From Aquimarina aggregata (GTDB lineage Bacteria; Bacteroidota; Bacteroidia; Flavobacteriales; Flavobacteriaceae), in assembly GCF_001632745.1 (NCBI RefSeq), contig NZ_LQRT01000013.1, positions 1 to 64,000 of the forward strand: a stretch of DNA of 64,000 nt, in the 5' to 3' direction. Below, piece by piece: positions 35,010 through 45,307 of this stretch. Positions within the stretch are counted from its first letter, which is position 1; every line of letters begins with the position of its first letter. A model generated the notes under the pieces. It made no database searches and was not told where the DNA came from. It saw nothing but the letters and a program-made list of their open reading frames with translations. Position numbers and translations under genes: made by a program.

Positions 35010-37769
35010 TTACTTGGAAGCGGCATCTTTAATAATAAATTTCTCCTGATCACCTACTATAGATTTATTACATGTTAGTCCTTCTACACTTCCATTATTA
35101 TGACTCACATACGCTCCATTATTTCCTTTAATAGCGTACAAATCTCCTCCTAGAGGTTCTAGAGTAAATTCCTCCCAAGCCTCTGCTTTTTTTCGATTGC
35201 ATCTCATCGGCTTAAGTCCGTCCTCAGAACTAAAATATGACCCATTACTTCCTTTAATAGCTACTCTTCCTCCACCTACTGACTCTATACTAAATCGTTC
35301 CCAAATATCAACTTTAGTTCGATTGCAGGTTATTGGTCTAAGTCCATTTTCTGAACTAACATATAAATTATTACTCAAGGCGCGGATACTTATATTTTCT
35401 CTATTCGCTATATCTAAATCTTTCGATTCTTCTTCGATAACTTGAGTTGTAGTTATAGCCTGTATTTTAGCCACACTTCTAGTGGGAGCATCACTTGCTA
35501 CTGGTCGTCGATCAGACAAATTAGTTAACGCTCCTAACATAACATTATAATATCTAGAATCTTGACCATTATTCATTATTGATAAAACTCTATATTGACT
35601 GGACATTTTTCCTGTGGGAGTCTTACCATTTACATCTACAACTTTACATGTAGCGCCTTTGATTGTTGATAGATTACTTAAAAATTTATCTATTGTTATA
35701 TTCTCTTGTCCTAAAGGCACTTTTATTACTTTGGCTCCTTGGTCTATTTTATATTTTTCTGAAAAAACAAAAGCCGTAAATGTTCTAAAAGATGATGCTG
35801 GTAGACCATCCATATTATACAATGTAGGGACTACCCAATTTGACCATCCATATCGCACTTGTGTTGGATCTGTTACCTCGTTAGATGAAACTTCTAATAC
35901 ATCATTATTTATAGCTACATCAGCTTTATGAAAAACACCATCTATACCAGAAATTTCAAAATTGTTTGGTCCTTTACTAAGTTTAAGTCCATCTCCAATA
36001 TTATTAAACTTTAATTTCCCTTCTCCGTTTTCAAATTCTGCAGATTTATAAATCGGTCCAGAATATATTAACTCATTAAAATTATATTGTTTAGCTAAAG
36101 CCCAAATTGCTAATCGTTTACCTACATCTTGTTTATTACCTGGGTGTATTTTCCATCGATCACCAAGATCTAAAGTAACTGCCATTCCGGTGTTACGTAT
36201 ATCTTTCCCCATAAATTGAACTTCTCTAACCTCGTAGCTATTATGTTTATTATTATCATAATTCTGAAATGGTGTAATTTGAGCATAATAAAACGGTAAT
36301 TCTTCACTCTTGAATGCTTTTCTCCATGACTGAATAAGAGCAGGAAAAATTGAACTATATAGTTTTGGATTATCAGAATTTGATTCTCCTTGATACCAAA
36401 TTACACCTTTTATAGTATATGATTTAATCGGAGAGATCATACCATTAAATAATGCAGCAGGTGTTTCGAATTGTTTGGTATCATCATTTATATAATCCAA
36501 TGTATACGGCTTATTTTTGGTTTTAGATCGTGTTAAATCTCTTTCTATATTTTCAAAACCTACAACTTTTTTCAATTCATCAGTAGATGTCCATGCTTCG
36601 GCCTTTGAACTTCCTTTAGTCGCCTGAATTATTCCTATTGGAACATTTAATTTATTATATAATTCTCTAGCAAAAAAGTAAGCTACAGCAGAAAAATTAT
36701 TGGCATTAGTTGGATTACATATACGCCATATACCGTTAGCCTCATATTTTGGATCAAAAGAAGCATTTCGTTCTACTTGAAAAATTCTAATTTTTGAAAA
36801 ATTTGCTTTTGCTATTTCTGTAGCTGCATTATTCACACTACCGCCAGCTCCCCATCCTTTTAATGGTAACTCCATATTAGATTGCCCAGAAGCCACCCAA
36901 ACTTCTCCTAAAAGTATATTGCTAAAGGTTAACGTTTGATTCTCATCTTTTATGACCAATTTATATGGTCCCCCTGCTTCTTTAGTTGCTACTTTAGTTT
37001 TCCAGTCGCCATTATTATTAACTAATGCAGTAGCAGCGATTCCCCATTCTGGTTCTATTGTCACTATACTTCCTGGTTTCCCTTTACCCCATATATTAAC
37101 ATTTGAATTACGTTGTAAAACAGAATTATCTCTAATAAAATTGGTTACAGAAAATTGTTTTTGTGCGGGTTCCTTTTTAGAAACAAACTCTATATAGTCT
37201 ATGTTAATTGCATACTTATCATCTGAAAAAATTTCTAATCTAAGTACATGTTTACCTTTTTTTATTTTAGTATTTACTTTATACTCTTTCCATTCACTAA
37301 ACCAACCTGCCTTTGGGTTTACTTCTATTCTTGATGATATTTTTTTCTCATCAATAAATAATTGAAATCCTTTAGACCCTACATTCCTAGCAGTGGCCAT
37401 AATCGATATTGTATAGCTTCCTTTATCTTTTGCATTAAATGTATATTCTAGCCATTCACCATCGCTAGTCCAACCAACAATATGACCATTAGATTTATTC
37501 GCTTTAGGCTCAATCTCTACACCTACATCTTCTCCTGTTCTATAGTTAGCGACTTTATCTGCTTCTCCTTTATTAACATCATGATATGAAACACCCTCTC
37601 CTCCTGTATCATAATTTTCAGCTTCAATTATGCAAGGTATATTATTTGATCCTTTATAAGTGGATTGTTGCGCTGTAGCAACAGTATAGCAAAAGCTTAA
37701 TGTTAATAGTAATATTCTCATCATCTTTTTTGACCAGAAAGATTCTGAAATTTCCCTTATTGTTATCAT
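35010..37769 (-). CDS. Sialate O-acetylesterase with CBM6 and fascin-like trefoil
   Basis: 919 aa. A hydrophobic signal peptide begins at Met16/Met17 (MRILLLTLSFCYTVATAQQ), so the true start may be 37724 or 37721 rather than 37769. Next is a CBM6 carbohydrate-binding module (about 46-196; IPCIIEAENYDTGGEGVSYHD, GWTSDGEWLEYTF, IDYIEF). The SASA esterase domain (about 205-680) has GQSNM (Ser297), WYQGESNS and LGDRWKIHPG. A linker domain (about 685-790) is unrecognised. The last 125 residues form three fascin-like beta-trefoil repeats (NNLYVSSENGLRPITCNRTK, GSYFSSEDGLKPMRCNRKK, GAYVSHNNGSVEGLTCNK). It probably deacetylates an acetylated polysaccharide. Confidence 0.92.
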   Translation of the reverse strand: MITIREISESFWSKKMMRILLLTLSFCYTVATAQQSTYKGSNNIPCIIEAENYDTGGEGVSYHDVNKGEADKVANYRTGEDVGVEIEPKANKSNGHIVGWTSDGEWLEYTFNAKDKGSYTISIMATARNVGSKGFQLFIDEKKISSRIEVNPKAGWFSEWKEYKVNTKIKKGKHVLRLEIFSDDKYAINIDYIEFVSKKEPAQKQFSVTNFIRDNSVLQRNSNVNIWGKGKPGSIVTIEPEWGIAATALVNNNGDWKTKVATKEAGGPYKLVIKDENQTLTFSNILLGEVWVASGQSNMELPLKGWGAGGSVNNAATEIAKANFSKIRIFQVERNASFDPKYEANGIWRICNPTNANNFSAVAYFFARELYNKLNVPIGIIQATKGSSKAEAWTSTDELKKVVGFENIERDLTRSKTKNKPYTLDYINDDTKQFETPAALFNGMISPIKSYTIKGVIWYQGESNSDNPKLYSSIFPALIQSWRKAFKSEELPFYYAQITPFQNYDNNKHNSYEVREVQFMGKDIRNTGMAVTLDLGDRWKIHPGNKQDVGKRLAIWALAKQYNFNELIYSGPIYKSAEFENGEGKLKFNNIGDGLKLSKGPNNFEISGIDGVFHKADVAINNDVLEVSSNEVTDPTQVRYGWSNWVVPTLYNMDGLPASSFRTFTAFVFSEKYKIDQGAKVIKVPLGQENITIDKFLSNLSTIKGATCKVVDVNGKTPTGKMSSQYRVLSIMNNGQDSRYYNVMLGALTNLSDRRPVASDAPTRSVAKIQAITTTQVIEEESKDLDIANRENISIRALSNNLYVSSENGLRPITCNRTKVDIWERFSIESVGGGRVAIKGSNGSYFSSEDGLKPMRCNRKKAEAWEEFTLEPLGGDLYAIKGNNGAYVSHNNGSVEGLTCNKSIVGDQEKFIIKDAASK

Positions 37770-38107
37770 AAATCTGTTATTTAGTTTTATTGGTAATCTG
37801 TAATTAGTCTTTTCCCGACTAGACTATTGTATTATTTCTAAATTTTAATCAAAATTCTTAAACATCTATAAAACTGCATATAAATTTATATTTGAACCAT
37901 AACGTATGTTTAAATGAATAAAACATATCTCTATATTTATATAAAATATGTTAATTTTTTAGCATTATTAAAGTAAGGCATAACAATACAATACATATCC
38001 GTATACCTACCATAAATTCATAGAAAACTCCTAAAATGATTCATAAAATATAAAAGCCTCAAATTCAAATGAATTTGAGGCTTTTATATTTTATTTAGTT
38101 TTAAAAG
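37770..38107. other. Intergenic region, 338 bp
   Basis: An AT-rich spacer upstream of the long esterase gene. The only clear element is the long hairpin at 38045-38092 belonging to the preceding minus-strand gene. No obvious TAnnTTTG promoter and no coding sequence were recognised. Confidence 0.4.
38045..38092 (-). terminator. Very long perfect hairpin terminator of the YwqK-like gene
   Basis: A 22-bp perfect inverted repeat with a 4-nt AAAT loop; the core arm is AAAAGCCTCAAATTC. It lies 16 nt after the stop of the minus-strand gene at 38108. The stem is flanked by A and T runs, so it can act in both directions. Confidence 0.85.
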
Positions 38108-38800
38108 TTAGTTATTAGCGCCACTTTTAGGCAATGGGAATTTCTTTTGTTCTTTTAATTTTCCGTTATCATAATATTTCCAGATACCGTTTTTTTGGTT
38201 CCTTTTATAATTACCTTCTATAATAAGAACTCCTTTTGTATCATAATACTTGGTAAGACCATGTAATCTATCATTTTCGTAGGTAAAATCTTTAATAACG
38301 ATTCCATCTTCAGAATAAATTATTCTTTTCCCTTCCCTTTTTCCATCGGCATAAGTATTCTTTTCTGTGAGCTTACCATTTTCAAAATAAGTAAGTTGCT
38401 CTCCATGTAATTTACCCAAACGATAGTTCTCGGTCATCATGATTTTATCGGATCCATTATGATAATATTTCCATAATCCAACTCTATCTTTATTAATCAT
38501 GTTACCTTCACTGATAACCTTTCCTTTTTGGGTAAAATATTTCACCACTACAGTATCGCTTTGTGAGGAGAATGTTTTTATCGCTGTAGGGTTTTTACCT
38601 CCACTTGGCTTATAAAACTTAAACTCACCTATTTCCTTACCATGTTCAAAAGTCCCCTCATATCTTAATTGATTACTGTTCGGAAACTTTTTTTGCCATT
38701 GTCCATGTCTTTTTCCTTCAGCGTCATAATTGTTGTATTTCTGAGCAACCACAGAAATACATGTAAAAAAATAAATAAAGAATAAAAATCTACTTCGCAT
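38108..38800 (-). CDS. YwqK-like (MORN-type repeat) exported protein
   Basis: 230 aa with a signal peptide (about 1-19, ending ISVVAQ). The rest is a series of roughly 22-residue repeats of the form DGKREGKRIIYSEDGIVIKD / NGIWKYYDNGKLKEQKKF, the MORN-2 pattern of 'YwqK antitoxin' proteins. Databases often label such proteins as toxin-antitoxin parts, but no toxin gene is next to it and a secreted repeat protein is unlikely to be an antitoxin. Its function is unknown; it stands alone with its own terminator. Confidence 0.88.
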   Translation of the reverse strand: MRSRFLFFIYFFTCISVVAQKYNNYDAEGKRHGQWQKKFPNSNQLRYEGTFEHGKEIGEFKFYKPSGGKNPTAIKTFSSQSDTVVVKYFTQKGKVISEGNMINKDRVGLWKYYHNGSDKIMMTENYRLGKLHGEQLTYFENGKLTEKNTYADGKREGKRIIYSEDGIVIKDFTYENDRLHGLTKYYDTKGVLIIEGNYKRNQKNGIWKYYDNGKLKEQKKFPLPKSGANN

Positions 38801-38896
38801 AATTACTAATTGATTTGGAACATTATTTCAACGGATGTAAATTCCAAAAAGTATACCAATATTATAAAATCCTAATGATAAAGATAAATTTTAAAT

Positions 38897-38924
38897 ATAA
38901 AAAGCCCCAAAATTGGAGCTTTTT
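38897..38924 (-). terminator. Terminator of yidC
   Basis: On the minus strand AAAAAGCTCC and GGGGCTTTTT pair across a short A/T loop, followed by T residues; located 23 nt after the yidC stop. Confidence 0.8.
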
Positions 38925-38946
38925 ATAACATAATGTTAATATAATT

Positions 38947-40836
38947 CTATTTCTTATTATTTTTTTGTTGTTCTGCTTGCTCCATCAACTCTTTCATCTT
39001 CTTCTGAAATTTACCTTGTTTTTTAGGTTTCTTTTTATTCTCTTGAATTTTTGCATGAATTTTATCTTCATCAATTATTACATTTTTGATGACCAACATA
39101 ATACCAATAGTAATTAAATTAGAAATAAAATAATATAATGACAATCCACTGGCATAATTATTAAAGAAAAATAGCATCATTAATGGAGACAGGTACATGA
39201 TGAATTTCATATTTGGCATCCCTGGCTGCTGTGTTTGCATAGTTTGCCCAGTTGTCATTGTCATGTAAATGAATATCGCTACCGACGCTAATATTGGGAA
39301 TAAACTAATATGGTCTCCATAAAAGGGGATTTCAAATGGTAATTGTGCTATATTATCGTAACTTGATAAATCATCTGCCCATAAAAAGCTCTTTTGTCTT
39401 AATTGAAAAGCACTTGGAAAGAAATTGAATAATGCATAAAACACAGGGATTTGCATTAAAGCTGGCAAACAACCACTCATAGGATTAACACCTGCTTTAC
39501 CATACAACGCCATAGTCTCTTGTTGCTTTTTCATGGCATTATCCTTATGCTTTTCATTGATTTCTGTAATCTCAGGACGCAATACTTTCATTTTTGCCTG
39601 AGACAAATACGATTTATAGGTAACTGGAGACAATATGATACGGACAATAATAGTCATTACAATAATTGCCACTCCGTAAGGCAAAAACCCACTTAAGAAC
39701 CCAAAAAATGGTATAAATAGATATCTATTAATAACTCCAAAAATCCCCCAACCAAGTGGTACAATTTCGTCTAGATTTCTATTATAACCATCCAAAATTT
39801 TATAATCTGTAGGACCATAATACCAGTCCATATTATAATTTAGCTCCCCTGCCGTTAGCTCTAATGGCATTGAGACTGCAAACTCTTTAGTTACCTTAAT
39901 ATCTTTATCATCAAGTTCACTCTTACTCGCAATGTTTTTTGATGTAAACGAAGCTGTTTTAAATGCTGTATCAGTTAATAAAATAGATGTAAAAAAGTGT
40001 TGTTTAAAGCCTATCCAAGTAACATTTTCTTCTTGATCATCATCAAATTCTCCTTGTCCAGTAAAACTATCTTTACCTCCGTCATATTCATAATGTATAT
40101 CTGTATATCTATTTTCGTATGATGCACTTTTTGCGTGTCTTGTTCCTTGAAGTTTCCAATCAAGATTAATCGTTTGACTACTATTAATAACTTGTTGTAG
40201 TCCTTGAGATCTAATGGTAAAATCTACCATATAATCGTTTGGTTTCAACTCATATCTATATTCTAAAAATTTAGAATCAGAAACCTTAAGTTTCATAGAT
40301 AAAATAGTATTCTCACCATTTTTAGACATTTTAGGTTCAAAAAATAGGTCTTTTGTATTTAAAATTCTATTATCTGTAGTCCCAAAGTTCAGATTAAAAG
40401 ATGCATTTTTACCATCTTTAATAAGATACACAGGAACCGAATCATATGTTTTAAAATTCTTTAAAAGTGCTTCAGAAATGTATCCTCCTCTGTTATTTAT
40501 TTTTAAACTTAATACTTCATTTTCAATTTTTGTAAACTCATCTTTTGCCGATGGTAAACTTGCTGAATATGCAAATGCTCCTAATTGAGATTTTGCTCCT
40601 GCTAATGCTACGGAATCTTGAGGATTTACTACAATAGCTTCGCTTTCTGTTACAAAGTCAGTTGTTGCAGTAGTATCTTCGTTTGATGTTTTTTCTTTTT
40701 CAGCTTGTTCTTTTGCTACTTTTTGTGCTTCTATTTCTTCTGGAGTCGGCTGATTCGTATAAAACATAAATGCTACGATTCCAAAAATAAGTGCAAACCC
40801 TATTATTGAATTAAGGTCAAATTTCTTTTCTTCCAT
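38947..40836 (-). CDS. yidC: Membrane protein insertase YidC
   Basis: 629 aa. Inserts proteins into the inner membrane alone or with SecYEG. An N-terminal membrane span (about 10-25) is followed by a large periplasmic beta-domain (about 90-360), then the conserved five-span insertase core (about 370-590) with YGVAIIVMTIIVRIILSPVTY, the cytoplasmic helical hairpin (KMKVLRPEITEINEKHKDN), GCLPALMQIPVFYALF and MPNMKFIMYLSPLMMLFFF. The C-terminal tail is basic (KKKPKKQGKFQKKMKEL), as in species where it contacts the ribosome. It follows pyrG, a neighbour pair typical of Bacteroidetes. Confidence 0.97.
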   Translation of the reverse strand: MEEKKFDLNSIIGFALIFGIVAFMFYTNQPTPEEIEAQKVAKEQAEKEKTSNEDTTATTDFVTESEAIVVNPQDSVALAGAKSQLGAFAYSASLPSAKDEFTKIENEVLSLKINNRGGYISEALLKNFKTYDSVPVYLIKDGKNASFNLNFGTTDNRILNTKDLFFEPKMSKNGENTILSMKLKVSDSKFLEYRYELKPNDYMVDFTIRSQGLQQVINSSQTINLDWKLQGTRHAKSASYENRYTDIHYEYDGGKDSFTGQGEFDDDQEENVTWIGFKQHFFTSILLTDTAFKTASFTSKNIASKSELDDKDIKVTKEFAVSMPLELTAGELNYNMDWYYGPTDYKILDGYNRNLDEIVPLGWGIFGVINRYLFIPFFGFLSGFLPYGVAIIVMTIIVRIILSPVTYKSYLSQAKMKVLRPEITEINEKHKDNAMKKQQETMALYGKAGVNPMSGCLPALMQIPVFYALFNFFPSAFQLRQKSFLWADDLSSYDNIAQLPFEIPFYGDHISLFPILASVAIFIYMTMTTGQTMQTQQPGMPNMKFIMYLSPLMMLFFFNNYASGLSLYYFISNLITIGIMLVIKNVIIDEDKIHAKIQENKKKPKKQGKFQKKMKELMEQAEQQKNNKK

Positions 40837-40849
40837 GTATTGATGTATA

Positions 40850-40883
40850 AAAAGCCTTAATCTGAATCATCAGGAAGGCTTTT
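40850..40883 (-). terminator. Hairpin between pyrG and yidC
   Basis: AAAAGCCTT pairs with AAGGCTTTT, with an inner CTGA-ATCA-TCAG stem. It lies after the minus-strand pyrG stop and before the yidC start, so yidC may be partly or wholly transcribed separately. Confidence 0.65.
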
Positions 40884-40926
40884 AAGGTTATTTGTATCAT
40901 TTTAATGTCAATTATCTAGCCAATCA

Positions 40927-42573
<1,647 letters not shown>

Positions 42574-42606
42574 TTAACTATTAGTATGTTGCATTTAAAT
42601 TCTGCG

Positions 42607-42614
42607 CAAAAGTA
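42607..42614 (-). promoter_or_regulatory. pyrG promoter -7 element
   Basis: Minus-strand TACTTTTG fits TAnnTTTG, about 40 nt before the pyrG ATG. A good -33 TTG is not visible. Pyrimidine regulation cannot be judged from this leader. Confidence 0.45.
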
Positions 42615-42724
42615 CAAAGAAGTCATGAATTGATGCATTGAAAACCAAGCAATATTCATGAACTTATTCAGATTTCTTTAACAATTCAAAAAACTAAGAA
42701 TCAGTTTATTACTTCTACAAAAAG

Positions 42725-42753
42725 AAAAATCCCGTCTATTGACAGGATTTTTT
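42725..42753 (-). terminator. Terminator of the ruvX-def-DUF5606 group
   Basis: AAAAATCCCGTC and GACAGGATTTTT pair (one C-A mismatch) around TATT, 16 nt after the DUF5606 stop on the minus strand, followed by T-rich sequence. Confidence 0.8.
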
Positions 42754-42769
42754 TATATAAAATTAGATT

Positions 42770-43189
42770 CTACTCTTCTTCATCTGATGCTTTATCTTCT
42801 GGTTCTGAGAAATCTGTCATTCCTTTGGATTGTAAAATATTATACCATTGAATAACTTTTTTCATATCACTAGTGTATACTCTATCCTCATCGTAATCAG
42901 GAAGCACTTCACTAAAATAAGCTTCTAATTTATTCTTGGGCTCTTTATGACTTATAGCTTGTTCTCCATTCTCTTTATCTTGTATCTTCTTAAAAATATC
43001 ACGTAAAGGAACTTCCTCGGTAAAGGTATAAATTGCTATTTCACTAAGAATACTTACATTATGACGTATACTTACTGATATTTTTTTCCCATCTAATAGG
43101 GATTCAGCTAAAAAACCACTACGAGTTTGTGTTTTTAACTCATATAAACCTGGTTTTCCAGAAATTGCTAATATTTTATCTAAGCCCAT
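42770..43189 (-). CDS. DUF5606 protein
   Basis: 139 aa, soluble, no signal peptide. It begins MGLDKILAISGKPGLYELKTQTRSGFLAESL, which I recognise as the Bacteroidetes-specific DUF5606 family; the second half is acidic. Function unknown. It is the last gene of a minus-strand group with def (85 nt upstream) and ruvX, an order conserved in Flavobacteriia. Confidence 0.9.
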   Translation of the reverse strand: MGLDKILAISGKPGLYELKTQTRSGFLAESLLDGKKISVSIRHNVSILSEIAIYTFTEEVPLRDIFKKIQDKENGEQAISHKEPKNKLEAYFSEVLPDYDEDRVYTSDMKKVIQWYNILQSKGMTDFSEPEDKASDEEE

Positions 43190-43273
43190 AAATATTTATT
43201 TCAAAAGTTGGCAAATATCAGTAGTTCGTTTCAAAAAATCAAACATTACTACTACAAATATTTTTAAAGTATA

Positions 43274-43864
43274 TTATCTTCCTTTTTTCATTAAAGGAAA
43301 ACGCATGCGATACTCTGCATTAATTTTACCTTTAGAAATATTAGTTAATTTTCCTTTAATCAAACGTTTTTTAAGACTAGATAGTTTATCTGTAAACAAG
43401 ATTCCTTCTATATGGTCATATTCATGTTGAATAACCCTTGCTATTAATCCGTCATAAACTTCTGTATGCTCAACGAAGTTCTCATCAAAGTAGTTTATTT
43501 TGATTGTATCTTTCCGAAAAACATCTTCTCTTATATCGGGTATACTTAAGCATCCTTCGGTAAAAGCCCATTCTTCTCCGGTTTCTTCAATAATTTGAGC
43601 ATTAATAAACACCTTCCTAAAATCCTTTAAACTACTAGCTTCTTTTTCTGTTAATTCATCATCTTCAGAAAATGGTTCTGCATCTACCAAAAATAATCGA
43701 ATAGGAAGCCCTATCTGCGGAGCAGCCAATCCAACACCATGAGCATTATACATGGTTTCGAACATATTTTCTAGCAATTCTTCAAGTTTCGGGTAATCTT
43801 TTTCGATTTCCTTAGCTTTTTTCTTTAATACAGGATCTCCGTATGCTACAATTGGAAGTATCAT
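43274..43864 (-). CDS. def: Peptide deformylase
   Basis: 196 aa. Removes the N-formyl group from nascent proteins. All three motifs are present: GVGLAAPQIG (about 43-52), EGCLSIP with the metal-ligand Cys, and QHEYDHIEGILF (near 147) with the HExxH metal-binding motif. It follows ruvX by 17 nt. Normal length for a type I enzyme with the Bacteroidetes insert (SEDDELTEKEASSLKDF). Confidence 0.97.
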   Translation of the reverse strand: MILPIVAYGDPVLKKKAKEIEKDYPKLEELLENMFETMYNAHGVGLAAPQIGLPIRLFLVDAEPFSEDDELTEKEASSLKDFRKVFINAQIIEETGEEWAFTEGCLSIPDIREDVFRKDTIKINYFDENFVEHTEVYDGLIARVIQHEYDHIEGILFTDKLSSLKKRLIKGKLTNISKGKINAEYRMRFPLMKKGR

Positions 43865-43881
43865 AATTATTATTTAATGTT

Positions 43882-44292
43882 TTAAAGATTATACAAATAA
43901 TCTTGCAGTATAATCGTGGCACTTATTTGATCTACTAATGCTTTATCTCTTCGTTTCTTTTTCGAAATTCCGCTGGCAATCATAGTATCGAAAGCTATTT
44001 TAGAAGTAAAACGTTCATCAATTCTCTTAACAGGAATATCAGGAAGCATTTTATTTAGTTTTTCTAAAAATGGTTTAATCAATTTTTCACTTTCTGACGG
44101 CTCTCCATGTAATCTTTTAGGTTCCCCAACTATAAAGAGCTCTACGGGTTCTTTAGACACATAATCTTTTAGCCAAGACAATAGTTCTTTGGTATCCACC
44201 GTGGTCAATCCAGATGCAATAATTTGAGATTCATCGGTAACTGCGATCCCACAACGTTTACCTCCATAATCTATAGCTAATATTCTTGCCAT
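43882..44292 (-). CDS. ruvX: Holliday junction resolvase-like RuvX/YqgF
   Basis: 136 aa RNase H-fold nuclease. Begins MARILAIDYGGKRCGIAVTD with the first catalytic Asp, has FIVGEPKRLHGEPSE and the C-terminal RIDERFTSKIAF and ALVDQISATIILQDYL motifs. Proposed to process the 5' end of pre-16S rRNA and to act on recombination intermediates. First gene of the ruvX-def-DUF5606 group. Confidence 0.95.
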   Translation of the reverse strand: MARILAIDYGGKRCGIAVTDESQIIASGLTTVDTKELLSWLKDYVSKEPVELFIVGEPKRLHGEPSESEKLIKPFLEKLNKMLPDIPVKRIDERFTSKIAFDTMIASGISKKKRRDKALVDQISATIILQDYLYNL

Positions 44293-44305
44293 TTACATTT
44301 TTGTG

Positions 44306-44313
44306 CAAAAATA
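44306..44313 (-). promoter_or_regulatory. ruvX promoter -7 element
   Basis: Minus-strand TATTTTTG fits TAnnTTTG, 13 nt before the ruvX start, predicting a very short leader. The -33 region is poor. Confidence 0.5.
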
Positions 44314-44422
44314 TGATATTATCCTAAATAAACATTCTATTTATTAATGGTTTCCTAAAATATGGTTTATCCGTACTTATTTTCCAACTAAGCTATTATC
44401 TTTACGAAAATTTTATAAATCA

Positions 44423-45238
44423 ATGAACCAACTAAAAGAAACTATAGAAAAGGCCTGGGAAAACAGAGACCTTTTAAAAGAGTCAGATACTCAAGCAGCA
44501 ATACGAGAAGTTGTAAACTTACTTGATTCTGGTGAACTTAGGGTAGCAGAACCTGTAGAAGGGGGATGGCAAGTAAACGAATGGGTAAAAAAAGGAGTCG
44601 TATTGTATTTCCCTATTCAGAAAATGGAAACATTAGAGGCTGGAATTTTTGAATACCATGACAAAATTCCTTTAAAGAGAGATTATGAAGCCAAAGGAAT
44701 TCGTGTTGTCCCAAATGCTGTCGCACGACATGGTGCCTATATATCTCCGGGTACAATTTTAATGCCTAGCTATGTAAATATAGGGGCATATGTTGACAAA
44801 GGAACAATGGTCGACACATGGGCAACTGTTGGAAGTTGTGCGCAAATAGGAAAAAATGTACATCTTAGTGGAGGTGTTGGTATTGGAGGTGTATTAGAGC
44901 CCTTACAAGCTGCTCCGGTAATTATAGAAGATAATGCTTTCATTGGATCAAGATGTATCGTTGTCGAAGGTGTTCGTGTTGAAAAAGAAGCTGTACTTGG
45001 TGCCAATGTAGTACTTACAGCATCTACAAAAATTATTGATGTTACAGGAGATACACCTGTAGAAAGAAAAGGTGTAGTGCCTGCCGGTTCTGTTGTTATA
45101 CCAGGGAGTTATACAAAAGAATTCGCAGCAGGATCATATAATGTTCCTTGTGCATTAATTATTGGTAAGCGTAAAGAAAGTACTGACAAAAAAACCTCTT
45201 TAAATGATGCGCTTCGTGAATACGATGTTGCCGTTTAA
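44423..45238 (+). CDS. dapD: Tetrahydrodipicolinate N-succinyltransferase
   Basis: 271 aa. Succinylates tetrahydrodipicolinate in the lysine/diaminopimelate pathway that feeds peptidoglycan. An N-terminal helical domain (MNQLKETIEKAWENRDLLKE) is followed by a left-handed beta-helix of hexapeptide repeats (about 100-240) with GAYVDKGTMVDTWATVGSCAQIGKNVHLSGG and EDNAFIGSRCIVVEGVRVE. Length matches the E. coli enzyme (274 aa). It is divergent from ruvX. Confidence 0.97.
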   Translation: MNQLKETIEKAWENRDLLKESDTQAAIREVVNLLDSGELRVAEPVEGGWQVNEWVKKGVVLYFPIQKMETLEAGIFEYHDKIPLKRDYEAKGIRVVPNAVARHGAYISPGTILMPSYVNIGAYVDKGTMVDTWATVGSCAQIGKNVHLSGGVGIGGVLEPLQAAPVIIEDNAFIGSRCIVVEGVRVEKEAVLGANVVLTASTKIIDVTGDTPVERKGVVPAGSVVIPGSYTKEFAAGSYNVPCALIIGKRKESTDKKTSLNDALREYDVAV

Positions 45239-45255
45239 TGTAGGTATGATATAAT

Positions 45256-45287
45256 GAGCTTGTCTTAAATATATTTAGGACGAGCTC
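45256..45287 (+). terminator. Terminator of dapD
   Basis: GAGCTTGTCTTAAAT and ATTTAGGACGAGCTC pair over 15 bp (two G-U pairs) around a 2-nt centre, starting 18 nt after the dapD stop. The following T tract is short. Confidence 0.65.
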
Positions 45288-45307
45288 AATTGTTTTAATC
45301 GATAGTC

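Noticed and set aside
38108..38800. Antitoxin of a toxin-antitoxin system (the usual label of YwqK-like proteins)
   Set aside because: The protein has a signal peptide and no adjacent toxin gene; the label is inherited from a repeat match.
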